64,000 bases of DNA from Arthrobacter sp. QXT-31 (GTDB lineage Bacteria > Actinomycetota > Actinomycetes > Actinomycetales > Micrococcaceae): NCBI RefSeq assembly GCF_001969265.1, contig NZ_CP019304.1:4340001-4404000 (forward strand), given 5' to 3'. Of this stretch, positions 18,052 through 26,481 are shown piece after piece. Below the pieces are notes generated by a model, which was not told the DNA's origin, did no database searches, and was given only the letters and a program-made list of their open reading frames with translations. Position 1 is the stretch's first letter. Each line of letters opens with the position of its first letter. A program made the translations under genes and the position numbers.

Positions 18052-18545
18052 TGGCCCGGCTTACCAAGGCCCAGCGCGAATGGCGCCCGGGCATGCCCAA
18101 AAAGCGGCGCTCCACCAAGGTCATGTTCGCCTCGACGGTGCTGCTGCTGGAAGCGTTCGTGGTTTTCTTCGCAACGCTTGCCGTGTTCGGCCTGCGGCGC
18201 GCGGAGATCCCCCCGGCGCTGATCCTCTCCGTGGGCATCGGGCTGAGCGTTGTCCTGATCCTGGCCTGTGCCGTGCTGTCCAAGCCGTGGGGCGTGGCGC
18301 TGGGCTGGATCCTGCAGCTGGTGCTCATCCTCCTTGGTTTCGTGGAGCCCATGATGTTCCTGGTCGGGGCACTCTTCGCCCTGTCCTGGTGGTACGGCAT
18401 CCGGACCGGCATTCGGATCGACCGCGAATCAGCCCAGCGGGAGCACGAGCAGGCTGAATGGGAGGCCGCGCACCCGGCGTCAGCCGGAAATGAAGGCGCC
18501 GGTAACGAAGGCTCTGGCACTGAAGGCACTGGCCAGACCCCGTAG
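18051..18545 (+). CDS. DUF4233 membrane protein
   Basis: 164 residues with a basic N-terminus (KKRRSTK) and four hydrophobic segments at roughly 25-47, 54-76, 81-100 and 104-122, then a charged cytosolic tail with NEG/TEG-rich repeats at the end. It matches the DUF4233 family, whose members occur between folC and ndk in many actinobacteria. Function is unknown. The start codon overlaps the folC stop, so translation is coupled. Confidence 0.8.
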   Translation: MARLTKAQREWRPGMPKKRRSTKVMFASTVLLLEAFVVFFATLAVFGLRRAEIPPALILSVGIGLSVVLILACAVLSKPWGVALGWILQLVLILLGFVEPMMFLVGALFALSWWYGIRTGIRIDRESAQREHEQAEWEAAHPASAGNEGAGNEGSGTEGTGQTP

Positions 18546-18585
18546 ACTTACCAGTAAACCCGCAACCAACCTCATTGGAGCAACT

Positions 18586-19005
18586 GTGAGCATTGAGCGC
18601 ACCCTTGTCCTGATCAAGCCGGACGGCGTCACCCGCAACCTGACCGGCGAAATCCTCAAGAGGATCGAAGCCAAGGGCTACACCCTGGCTGAACTCAAGA
18701 AGACCAACGCCAGCCGTGAACTGCTCGAGCAGCACTACGAGGAGCACGTAGGCAAGTCCTTCTATGAGCCCCTCGTGGAGTTCATGCTGAGCGGCCCCGT
18801 GGTCGCGGCGATCTTCGAAGGCCACCGCGTCATCGAGGGCTTCCGCTCGCTGGCCGGCACCACCGACCCCACGACGGCGGCCCCCGGCACCATCCGCGGC
18901 GACTTCGGCCGCGACTGGGGCCTGAAGGTCCAGCAGAACCTCGTCCACGGTTCCGACTCCGTGGACTCGGCCGAGCGCGAGATCAAGATCTGGTTCCAGG
19001 CCTAA
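18586..19005 (+). CDS. ndk: Nucleoside diphosphate kinase
   Basis: Transfers the gamma-phosphate between NTPs and NDPs through a phosphohistidine. 139 residues beginning [14 protein letters not shown]; active-site His121 lies in NLVHGSDS, the standard NDK motif. The GTG start follows a GGAG site by 5 nt; the longer reading frame upstream is out of family range. It ends the ileS-folC-DUF4233-ndk cluster, followed by a very long hairpin. Confidence 0.96.
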   Translation: MSIERTLVLIKPDGVTRNLTGEILKRIEAKGYTLAELKKTNASRELLEQHYEEHVGKSFYEPLVEFMLSGPVVAAIFEGHRVIEGFRSLAGTTDPTTAAPGTIRGDFGRDWGLKVQQNLVHGSDSVDSAEREIKIWFQA

Positions 19006-19021
19006 TCTCTCCGCCCGGTTA

Positions 19022-19087
19022 AGCGCGAACGTACAGTTGTGGCCCCTGACTCCGAAGAGTCAGGGGCCACAACTGTACGTTCGCGCT
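19022..19087. terminator. 31-bp perfect inverted repeat between convergent ndk and VKOR genes
   Basis: The arm AGCGCGAACGTACAGTTGTG (first 20 bases) continues to 31 bp without a mismatch, and the loop is CGAA. The right side ends CTCTTTGTT, so it can act as a terminator for ndk and, read the other way, for the VKOR gene. The length is far beyond what termination needs, so it may belong to a dispersed palindrome family. Confidence 0.8.
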
Positions 19088-19097
19088 CTTTGTTGGC

Positions 19098-19781
19098 CTA
19101 GAAACCCGAGGTGCCGACGAAGACCTGGATGAAGGCGAAGAAAATCGTCGCGATAACGGCCACGTAGAGCAGCGCTGTGACGATCCACCCGGAGTCTCCC
19201 ACGATCCGGGCAACGCCTGACGGGACGGGGATGACGCCGTGGACGACGTTGCGTACTGTCACCCAGACGAAGAGCGGGATCATCGCCGCCCACACAATCA
19301 TGCAGAACGGACACAGGATGCGGATTTCGTACAGCGCCTGGGACCACAGCCAGACCACAAAGATGAATCCAAGCGTGACGCCGGTCTGCAGCCCGATCCA
19401 GTACCAGCGGGCGAACCGCGCGCCCGCCAGCAAAGCCATTCCTGCGGTGATCGTGATGGCGAAGGCCACGATGCCGATGAACATGTTGGGGAAGCCGAAC
19501 ACCGAACTTTGCCACGTCTGCATGACCTGGCCGCAGGAAATCCAGGGGTTCACATCGCAGACGGTGGTGTGGTTGGGATCCTTGAGGACCTCGAGTTTCT
19601 CCAGCACCAGTGTTCCGGAGGCGAGCCAGCCAACGACGCCGGTGATGACCAGCAGCCAGCCGAACGGGCGGTCGCGGGTCATGGCCGGCACTGCGGCGCC
19701 GGCCGGAACAGCGGCCGGCCCGGCACCGTCCAGGTGGTCCTGTTCGTAGTCCGTGCCCGTGGAAGGCGAAGTGCGTGGCAT
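19098..19781 (-). CDS. Vitamin K epoxide reductase (VKOR) family protein
   Basis: Polytopic membrane protein of 227 residues. A Pro/Gly/Asp-rich N-terminal tail precedes about five hydrophobic helices. The loop cysteines lie in CDVNPWISC and the redox centre CPFC follows in the fourth helix, as in bacterial VKORs that reoxidise periplasmic DsbA-like proteins using quinone. No DsbA partner is fused to it. It probably supports disulfide formation in exported proteins. Confidence 0.9.
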   Translation of the reverse strand: MPRTSPSTGTDYEQDHLDGAGPAAVPAGAAVPAMTRDRPFGWLLVITGVVGWLASGTLVLEKLEVLKDPNHTTVCDVNPWISCGQVMQTWQSSVFGFPNMFIGIVAFAITITAGMALLAGARFARWYWIGLQTGVTLGFIFVVWLWSQALYEIRILCPFCMIVWAAMIPLFVWVTVRNVVHGVIPVPSGVARIVGDSGWIVTALLYVAVIATIFFAFIQVFVGTSGF

Positions 19782-19870
19782 GGGATAGCGTCCTTTTGTC
19801 TGGGGGTGCTCCTGCCCAGATTGTATCGCCGCCAGCTTGAGGCAGTCTGTACCCGGTGCTCACGGGCGCA

Positions 19871-19898
19871 TTGACCGCCCCCGTCACACAATTACAGC
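19871..19898 (+). promoter_or_regulatory. Possible promoter for rne
   Basis: TTGACC (19871-19876), 16-nt spacer, TACAGC (19893-19898), in the most AT-rich part of the gap. It is a moderate sigma-70-like match. If used, the rne transcript has a leader of about 330 nt. Confidence 0.3.
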
Positions 19899-20239
19899 GT
19901 ATTTGAACAGCAATATGAGAGAATAAACGTGGCTGGAGAGCGAACCACATTCGAACTCCAGTCCGGTGGCTTGTTCCCAAGACCGCCAATGAGCAGCGGT
20001 GCAGGCTTGAAAAGAAGATCCAGCCTCCCGCCTTCCATTGGACGGCACCTGGTTGTGGTTGTCAGAAACAACGGGTTCCAGTAACAAGCCCGCCGGCCTG
20101 TCAGGCCTGCCGCACCCCACTGCCGGTGCGAGCCTGCTGGTATCCAATTGACTTCTGTCAATGCCTGCGGGTTTTGACAATATGTGCCCCAATGGGTGCC
20201 GAATGTGGCGGCATGTCAGGGGCAGGAGTGTTGCCACAT
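19899..20239 (+). other. Long intergenic / putative 5' leader of rne
   Basis: No gene is seen. It contains the hairpins GGCCTG-T-CAGGCC (20095-20107) and ATTGAC-TTCT-GTCAAT (20147-20162). An open frame on the minus strand here has no start signal or recognisable protein. RNase E mRNAs in other bacteria have long leaders used for self-regulation, so that role is possible. Confidence 0.4.
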
Positions 20240-23200
20240 ATGGATAATGACCAGGTCATAGCCGAGAATGTCGAACCGGCTGCCGCCGATGAGGCCGCCG
20301 CCGAGGCTCCCAAGAAGGTCACCAGGACCCGACGCAAGGCTGCACCCAAGGCCACAGCAGCGGACGCCGAGACCGCGGCGTCGGAAACCGCTGCTCCGGT
20401 ACCTGCAGCGTCTGAGACCGTACAGCCAGACACCGCAGCGTCTGAAACTCCTGTAGCCGAAGTCGCCGCGGAGGCCGGAGAAGCACCGGCCAAGGCCCCG
20501 GTCCGCCGGAGCCGCGCACGGAAGAAGGTTGCCGAGGAACCGCTGCCCGCGTTCGCGGAAGGTGCCGGGGCCGAAGTTGACGCACAGGCTGCCGGCGCGC
20601 AGGTAGCCGCCACTGAGCCGGCAGTCACGGGGCCGGCAGACGAGGCCGCTGCTGAGGAGCTGGCCGCCGAATCCAAGCCCGTCCGCCGCCGTCGGACAAC
20701 GAAACCCAAAGCCACTGAGCCCGCCGAAAGCCCCGCGGAATCCGCCGGAGCCTCCGCTGCGGGCACTGCCGTAGCAGCCGCTGAGGAAACCCAGGCTGTT
20801 CCGGAAACCCCGGCAGCAGCGGCCACTCCCGAATCCGCTGCTGCGCAGGAAGCCGGTGCTGTTCAGGAAACCGCTGCTGCGCAGGAAGCCGGTGTTGTCC
20901 AGGAAGCGGCTGCCGAGGAGGAAGCCGAAGAAGAGGCTGCCGCGCAGTCGCCTCTGGCTTCGCTTTTCCTGGAGCCCGCCTCCGTTACATCGATCATCTT
21001 CCAGGCCCCCGACCTGAATACAGTCATCCGCCCCGCCGCCAAGGAAGACGCGGCCGCCGGGGAGGGCGAGGACGAGTTGGAGGACGAGGGTGGCCGGCGC
21101 CGGCGGCGCAGCCGCGGCCGCCGCGGCCGCAGCCGGTCCGACCGTGAAATCACCGACGGCGACGAGGGAGCAGAAGTTTCCGACGAAGCCGGCGAAGATG
21201 AGGGCGCCCAGCCCGAAGACGGCGTGACGTCCCGCCGTCGCCGCCGCCGCCGCCGCGGCGACCAGGATCTGGAACTGACCGGCGGGGGAGAAGACGATCC
21301 GCCCAACACGGTCACCCGCGTCCGCGCCCCCCGGGCCATCAGCGAGGCGCCGGCAAGCAACCGCGTCACCAGCGTCAAGGGATCCACGCGCCTCGAAGCC
21401 AAGAAGCAGCGCCGCCGGGAATCCCGCGATACCGGACGCCGCCGCACGGTCATCACCGAGGCCGAGTTCCTGGCCCGCCGGGAATCCGTGGACCGCCAGA
21501 TGATCGTCCGCCAGCGCGACGACAGAATCCAGATCGGCGTCCTGGAGGACGGCGTCCTGGCCGAGCATTTCGTCTCCAAGACGCAGCAGGACTCCCTGAT
21601 CGGCAATGTGTACCTGGGCAAGGTGCAGAACGTTCTGCCGTCCATGGAGGCCGCCTTCGTGGACATCGGACGCGGGCGCAACGCCGTGCTGTACGCCGGT
21701 GAGGTCAACTGGGATGCAGCCACCCTCGAGGGCAAGCAGCGCCGGATCGAAAATGCCCTGAAGTCGGGCGACTCCGTCCTGGTCCAGGTCACCAAGGACC
21801 CCGTGGGCCACAAGGGCGCGCGGCTGACCAGCCAGATCTCCCTGCCCGGCCGGTACCTTGTATACGTTCCCGGCGGGTCCATGACCGGCATCTCCCGCAA
21901 GCTGCCCGACGTCGAACGCAACCGGCTCAAGCGCATCCTCAAGGACCGCCTCCCCGAGGACGCGGGCGTCATTGTCCGCACCGCCGCCGAAGGCGCCTCC
22001 GAGGAGGAACTGACCCACGACATCAACCGCCTCCGTGCCCAGTGGGAGGGGATTGAAAGCCAGGCCAAGTCCACCAAGGTCCTCGCCCCCGAACTGCTCT
22101 ACGGCGAACCGGACCTGACCATCAAGGTTGTGCGCGACGTCTTCAACGAGGACTTCTCCAAGCTGATCGTGTCCGGCGACGAAGCATGGGACACCATCGA
22201 GGCGTACGTCACCTACGTCGCACCGGACCTGGTGGGCCGGCTCGAAAAGTGGACCAAGGACGAGGACATTTTCTCCGCCTGGCGCATTGACGAGCAGATC
22301 CACAAGGCCCTGGACCGCAAGGTGTTCCTGCCGTCCGGCGGCTCCCTGGTCATTGACCGGACCGAGGCCATGACTGTGGTTGACGTTAACACCGGCAAGT
22401 TCACCGGCAGCGGCGGCAACCTCGAAGAGACCGTCACCAAGAACAACCTCGAGGCTGCCGAGGAAGTGGTCCGCCAGCTGCGGCTGCGCGACATCGGCGG
22501 CATCATCGTCATCGACTTCATCGACATGGTGCTGGAGTCCAACCGCGACCTGGTCCTGCGCCGCCTGGTGGAGTGCCTGGGCCGCGACCGGACCAAGCAC
22601 CAGGTCGCCGAGGTCACCTCGCTGGGTCTGGTGCAGATGACTCGCAAGCGCATGGGTACCGGCCTCCTGGAGGTCTTCGGCGAGCAGTGCGAGGTGTGTG
22701 CGGGCCGGGGTGTGGTCACACATGACGAGCCGGTGGAGCACCGCCGCGCCAACACCGTGGCCGCGGAGCACCATGTCCACCGTGCGGAGGTCCAGCCCCC
22801 TGCCCGTCCGGAGCGGAAGCGCCGCCGTGGCAAGGGCGGACAGCAGCCAGAGGGCGCTCCGGCCGCCCCTGCCGCGCTGCACCACCCCGACCCCTCGGAA
22901 GCAGAACGCCACGCCAAGGCTGAAGCCACCCGCGCCGCCCTCGCCAACATCGCGGCAGCGGCGCACGCCGCGCACCTGCACGAGGAGGCCGCGCAGACCG
23001 CCGCCGCGTCAGCGGAAGCACCGCGTCCGGCCGCGCCAGCGGCTGCCGCACCGGAAAGCCCTGTGGTGCACCGCGCTCCTGAAACGGAGAGCATCTCCGG
23101 CCGGCCAGGGGCAGTGCTGACTTTTGGCGGCGAGAAGGTGATTCTTCCGTTTGTCGATCACAGCGATGAGCCGCCGAAGGAAGCGCCGGCCCTGACGCTG

Positions 23201-23593
23201 GACCGCCTGGAGGAGGCCTTCGCGCACCTCGGCAGCCCGGTTGCGCCCGCCGAGAAGGAGGAGCCCAGGGAAGAGGCGCCGGCCCAGCGGGAAAGCGAGC
23301 AGCGGGAAAGCCGGCAGTCGGAAAGCCAGCCTGCTGCGGGCCAGCTGGCCGAAAGCTCCACCGCCCTGTCCCGGGGGCGCCGTCCGCGACGCAACCGCAG
23401 CGCCAGCCGTCCCCAGGGCGCAGCCAACGAAACATCCGTGGAGCACCACGAGGTTGCTCCCGCATCCGCCGCCGGGCACTCGCACGAGGCCAAGGCACCG
23501 GAGACGGGTGACGGCAGCGCGGCCAAGGCGGCTCCGCAGCCAGCCAGCGAACCGATCATTCTGGGGGTTGGGGTACCCGCCTCGGAACTCTGA
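20240..23593 (+). CDS. rne: Ribonuclease E/G
   Basis: Endoribonuclease for mRNA decay and rRNA/tRNA maturation, 1117 residues. The first ~400 residues are a low-complexity Ala/Glu/Pro extension with Arg-rich tracts (RRRRSRGRRGRSR near 290). The catalytic part begins at about residue 426 with the S1 domain. The Mg-binding aspartates sit in VDVNTGKFTG (from 714) and IIVIDFIDM. The zinc-link CEVC is at 817-820, followed by a second disordered Ala/Glu/Arg tail. The ATG at 20240 has AGGAG 11 nt upstream; an ATG at 20213 is an alternative. Confidence 0.93.
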   Translation: MDNDQVIAENVEPAAADEAAAEAPKKVTRTRRKAAPKATAADAETAASETAAPVPAASETVQPDTAASETPVAEVAAEAGEAPAKAPVRRSRARKKVAEEPLPAFAEGAGAEVDAQAAGAQVAATEPAVTGPADEAAAEELAAESKPVRRRRTTKPKATEPAESPAESAGASAAGTAVAAAEETQAVPETPAAAATPESAAAQEAGAVQETAAAQEAGVVQEAAAEEEAEEEAAAQSPLASLFLEPASVTSIIFQAPDLNTVIRPAAKEDAAAGEGEDELEDEGGRRRRRSRGRRGRSRSDREITDGDEGAEVSDEAGEDEGAQPEDGVTSRRRRRRRRGDQDLELTGGGEDDPPNTVTRVRAPRAISEAPASNRVTSVKGSTRLEAKKQRRRESRDTGRRRTVITEAEFLARRESVDRQMIVRQRDDRIQIGVLEDGVLAEHFVSKTQQDSLIGNVYLGKVQNVLPSMEAAFVDIGRGRNAVLYAGEVNWDAATLEGKQRRIENALKSGDSVLVQVTKDPVGHKGARLTSQISLPGRYLVYVPGGSMTGISRKLPDVERNRLKRILKDRLPEDAGVIVRTAAEGASEEELTHDINRLRAQWEGIESQAKSTKVLAPELLYGEPDLTIKVVRDVFNEDFSKLIVSGDEAWDTIEAYVTYVAPDLVGRLEKWTKDEDIFSAWRIDEQIHKALDRKVFLPSGGSLVIDRTEAMTVVDVNTGKFTGSGGNLEETVTKNNLEAAEEVVRQLRLRDIGGIIVIDFIDMVLESNRDLVLRRLVECLGRDRTKHQVAEVTSLGLVQMTRKRMGTGLLEVFGEQCEVCAGRGVVTHDEPVEHRRANTVAAEHHVHRAEVQPPARPERKRRRGKGGQQPEGAPAAPAALHHPDPSEAERHAKAEATRAALANIAAAAHAAHLHEEAAQTAAASAEAPRPAAPAAAAPESPVVHRAPETESISGRPGAVLTFGGEKVILPFVDHSDEPPKEAPALTLDRLEEAFAHLGSPVAPAEKEEPREEAPAQRESEQRESRQSESQPAAGQLAESSTALSRGRRPRRNRSASRPQGAANETSVEHHEVAPASAAGHSHEAKAPETGDGSAAKAAPQPASEPIILGVGVPASEL

Positions 23594-23634
23594 GCTGATC
23601 AAGGTCTGGGATGACTGACTTCTGAATCCAGAGG

Positions 23635-23672
23635 AAGGGTCCGGCACCGCGCTTGCGGGGCCGGACCCTTTT
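23635..23672 (+). terminator. Intrinsic terminator of rne
   Basis: 11-bp stem AAGGGTCCGGC / GCCGGACCCTT with an inner CCGC-GCTT-GCGG hairpin, followed by TTTTC. Confidence 0.85.
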
Positions 23673-23738
23673 CGCTGCCGGCCTGTCGCAAACGTCAAAT
23701 TCGGCGCCATATCCGGAACGAACCGCTAGGCTGGGGGA

Positions 23739-23818
23739 CTGACACGGGGTGCCGCGCACGGGCCGGCTGAGATCCAAACCCGTTGAACCTGTCCGGTTAG
23801 CACCGGCGAAGGGATGTC
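23739..23818 (+). promoter_or_regulatory. TPP riboswitch (THI element)
   Basis: All conserved blocks are present in order: CGGGGTGCC, GGCTGAGA, ACCCGTTGAACCTG, GGTTAGCACC and GGCGAAGGGA. Helix P1 closes with GACA (23741-23744) and TGTC (23815-23818). A -10-like TAGGCT at 23727-23732 would start the transcript at the aptamer edge. The aptamer runs into the coding region of the next gene with no room for a terminator, so ligand binding should block ribosome access. Confidence 0.95.
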
Positions 23819-25406
23819 TCCTTTGTCATCAACACTGTCAGCATCGCTCCTGCCTGCACCAACGGCCGCCGCTAGTCCGCTCCTGGAAACCGTGGCTCCG
23901 CCCACCCCCACCTCCCGTGCAGTTCCCCGGGTCCTTGCCATCGCCGGCTCGGATCCGTCCGGCGGCGCAGGCATTCAGGCCGACCTGAAAAGCATTGCAG
24001 CCCACGGCGGCTACGGGATGGCCGCGATAACCGCCCTCACCGCGCAAAACACCACCGGCGTGAGCGGCGTGCACGTTCCGCCTGCATCATTCCTGTCAGC
24101 ACAGCTGGATGCTGTCAGTGACGATATCCACGTGGATGCTGTGAAGATCGGCATGCTGGGCGATGAAAAGGTGATCGCCGCCGTCCGCAGCTGGCTCGAA
24201 AAGGTGCGGCCCGGCGTCGTGGTCCTTGACCCGGTGATGGTAGCCACCAGTGGTGACCGCCTCCTGCGGGAGTCCGCGGAGGCTGCCCTCCGGAAGCTGC
24301 TGCCCCTCGCGGACCTGGTCACCCCCAACCTTCCCGAACTGGCGATGCTGCTCGGGGAACCTGAGGCCGCGGACTGGGCTGCCGCCCTCGACCAGGGCAG
24401 GCGGCTCGCGGACCAGACCGGTGCCACGGTCCTGGTCAAAGGCGGCCACCTGAACGGGACAACCTGTCCGGACGCCCTCGTCAACACCGCAGGGTTGCTG
24501 TCCGCGGAGGTGGTGGAGGTTACCGGTGAGCGGATTGCCACGCGGAACAGCCACGGCACCGGATGCTCCCTCTCCTCGGCCATGGCCACTGCACAGGCGC
24601 GGCTGGGCAACTGGGAAGCGTCACTGCGGGAGGTCAAGCCCTGGCTGGCCGGCGCGCTCCGCACGTCCGGGCAGCTGGAGGTCGGCGCCGGAAACGGACC
24701 CATCCACCATTTCCACCACATGGCCGACGCCGGAACGACAGGTCCGGCCGAACCAAAGGGGGCGTTCGGGGAACTGCTGCGTGCCGAGACCTTCGCCGAC
24801 CTGGAAGTCATCTATGGCCTGGGCTTCATCCGCGGGCTTGTGGAGGGCAGCCTTCCGGAGAAGGAATTCGCGTACTACCTCGCCCAGGACGCCATCTACC
24901 TCAACGGCTACTCCCGCGTCCTGGCCCGGGCCAGCGCTCTCGCGCCGACCGAGGCCGAGCAGCTGTTCTGGGCACGGTCCTCGCAGCAATGCCTGGAGGT
25001 TGAATCGGAACTGCACCGCAACTGGCTCAGCACACGTACCGTGCAGACGGAGCTTGGCCCCGTCACGAAGGCCTACGTCGATCATCTGCTGGCCGCCTCG
25101 GCGGGCGGCAGCTACGCCGTGCTGGTGGCCGCGGTCCTGCCCTGCTTCTGGCTGTATGCGGAAGTGGGGGAGACCCTGCATGCCGAATACGTGGCCGCCG
25201 GCGCCGAGGCCGCGCACCCGTACGCCGAATGGCTGCGGACCTATGCCGACGAGGACTTCGCGGCCGCCACGCTGCGGGCGATCGAAATAGCCGACGACGC
25301 CGGCCGTGCCGCCTCTGCAGGGGAGCGTGAAGCGATGGTCACCGCCTTCCGGCAGTCCTGCCGGTACGAGGCGGAATTCTTCGACGCGCCGAGCCGCCAC
25401 AGCTGA
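23814..25406 (+). CDS. thiD: ThiD-TenA fusion: HMP-phosphate kinase with thiaminase II-like domain
   Basis: Thiamine pyrimidine branch. Residues about 38-290 are a ThiD ribokinase-fold domain (IAGSDPSGGAGIQADLK, KGGH, NSHGTGCSLSSA anion hole); about 310-528 are a TenA domain with the SSQQCLEVE cysteine motif, used for salvage of pyrimidine from thiamine breakdown. Such fusions are common in actinobacteria. The start is ambiguous: the ATG at 23814 lies inside riboswitch helix P1 directly against AAGGG, whereas a TTG at 23823 has AAGGG 9 nt upstream and may be the real start. The first ~37 residues are not conserved. Confidence 0.9.
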   Translation: MSPLSSTLSASLLPAPTAAASPLLETVAPPTPTSRAVPRVLAIAGSDPSGGAGIQADLKSIAAHGGYGMAAITALTAQNTTGVSGVHVPPASFLSAQLDAVSDDIHVDAVKIGMLGDEKVIAAVRSWLEKVRPGVVVLDPVMVATSGDRLLRESAEAALRKLLPLADLVTPNLPELAMLLGEPEAADWAAALDQGRRLADQTGATVLVKGGHLNGTTCPDALVNTAGLLSAEVVEVTGERIATRNSHGTGCSLSSAMATAQARLGNWEASLREVKPWLAGALRTSGQLEVGAGNGPIHHFHHMADAGTTGPAEPKGAFGELLRAETFADLEVIYGLGFIRGLVEGSLPEKEFAYYLAQDAIYLNGYSRVLARASALAPTEAEQLFWARSSQQCLEVESELHRNWLSTRTVQTELGPVTKAYVDHLLAASAGGSYAVLVAAVLPCFWLYAEVGETLHAEYVAAGAEAAHPYAEWLRTYADEDFAAATLRAIEIADDAGRAASAGEREAMVTAFRQSCRYEAEFFDAPSRHS

Positions 25407-25514
25407 ACGGAAGCCGTGCCGGCGCCCGGTAAGATGGTCGCGCACGGCATCGGATGTCCGGAACAGCGCCCACTGTGGCGCCTATCACGGACAACCCGCC
25501 GGTGCCAGCCTCAT
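25407..25514. other. Start of the intergenic region before rplU, no gene seen
   Basis: Contains GCCGTGC and GCACGGC in inverted orientation, which could form a weak hairpin after the ThiD-TenA gene. No coding signal was found. Confidence 0.4.
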
Positions 25515-25544
25515 TTGCGGCCGACGACGGAATTAGCGTATTCT
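25515..25544 (+). promoter_or_regulatory. Putative promoter of rplU-rpmA
   Basis: TTGCGG (25515-25520), 18-nt spacer, TATTCT (25539-25544). The implied leader is about 180 nt and contains GC-rich inverted segments around 25574-25610. Nothing else is recognised in it. Confidence 0.4.
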
Positions 25545-25733
25545 AGATCTTCGGTGCTTACGCCAACACTTGGGTTATGACCCGGGACGCCCATTCGGGC
25601 TTGTTCCTGGGATAGCTCACGGGTTCCCCCGGGCAATCCACGGCGTTGAGGCACAGCGTGAACCAGGCCAATTTCCGGACCCGGGTTCCGCACGCAAATT
25701 TAGTAATAAACGTCGAGAGAAGTGAGTTCCCAA

Positions 25734-26042
25734 GTGGTGTACGCGATTGTCCGCGCAGGCGGCCGCCAAGAGAAGGTTTCTGTTGGAGACTTCGTTACCC
25801 TGAACCGCGTCGCCGGTGGAGCTGGCAGCACTATCCAGCTGCCCGCACTGCTCCTGGTGGACGGTGACAAGGTCACCTCCGCAGCTGCTGACCTGGCCAA
25901 GGTAACTGTTACGGCTGAGATCCTCCAGGACCTCCGCGGTCCGAAGATCGTCATCCAGAAGTTCAAGAACAAGACCGGTTACAAGAAGCGCCAGGGTCAC
26001 CGCCAGGAACTGACCAAGGTCAAGATCACCGGCATCAGCTAA
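25734..26042 (+). CDS. rplU: 50S ribosomal protein L21
   Basis: 102 residues starting [15 protein letters not shown], the standard L21 N-terminus, and ending [24 protein letters not shown]. GTG start at 25734; an in-frame GTG four codons earlier is less likely. rpmA follows in the universal L21-L27 pair, with obg after it. Confidence 0.96.
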   Translation: MVYAIVRAGGRQEKVSVGDFVTLNRVAGGAGSTIQLPALLLVDGDKVTSAAADLAKVTVTAEILQDLRGPKIVIQKFKNKTGYKKRQGHRQELTKVKITGIS

Positions 26043-26099
26043 CCTCGGTTACTGAACAGCTCCCAGCAGTTTCACCAGAATTAAAGGCAGGCATTTCAA

Positions 26100-26363
26100 A
26101 TGGCACACAAAAAAGGCGCGAGCTCCACTCGCAACGGTCGTGACTCCAACGCCCAGTACCTCGGCGTCAAGCGCTTCGGCGGCCAGGTAGTTTCCGCTGG
26201 CGAGATCATCGTCCGCCAGCGCGGCACCCACTTCCACCCCGGTGCAGGCGTTGGCCGTGGCGGCGACGACACCCTGTTCGCCCTGCAGGCAGGCGCCGTT
26301 GAATTCGGCACGCGCCGCGGCCGTCGGGTTGTCAACATCGTTGCTGCTGCAGCTGCAGAGTAA
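26100..26363 (+). CDS. rpmA: 50S ribosomal protein L27
   Basis: 87 residues beginning [16 protein letters not shown], the typical L27 start in lineages without N-terminal processing, with [17 protein letters not shown] in the core. AGGCAG precedes the ATG. The mature N-terminus reaches toward the peptidyl transferase centre. Confidence 0.97.
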   Translation: MAHKKGASSTRNGRDSNAQYLGVKRFGGQVVSAGEIIVRQRGTHFHPGAGVGRGGDDTLFALQAGAVEFGTRRGRRVVNIVAAAAAE

Positions 26364-26380
26364 CACCAAGTTCTGAACCG

Positions 26381-26417
26381 GTGGAGCGGGCCATGATGGC
26401 TCGCTCCACTGTTCTTT
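26381..26417 (+). terminator. Terminator or attenuator between rpmA and obg
   Basis: Stem GTGGAGCG/CGCTCCAC with inner GCCA-TGA-TGGC, followed by GTTCTTTT. It may reduce read-through from the ribosomal protein genes into obg. Confidence 0.75.
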
Positions 26418-26481
26418 TAACCGCATTACAATCGATTTGGACGTCCAGGACGGCCGGATTTAAGCAACAGAGGAGATTCAC

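Noticed and set aside
20216-22981. Long open frame on the minus strand opposite rne
   Set aside because: The translation is Gly/Leu/Asp-rich without any domain, and it is the mirror of the codon bias of rne.
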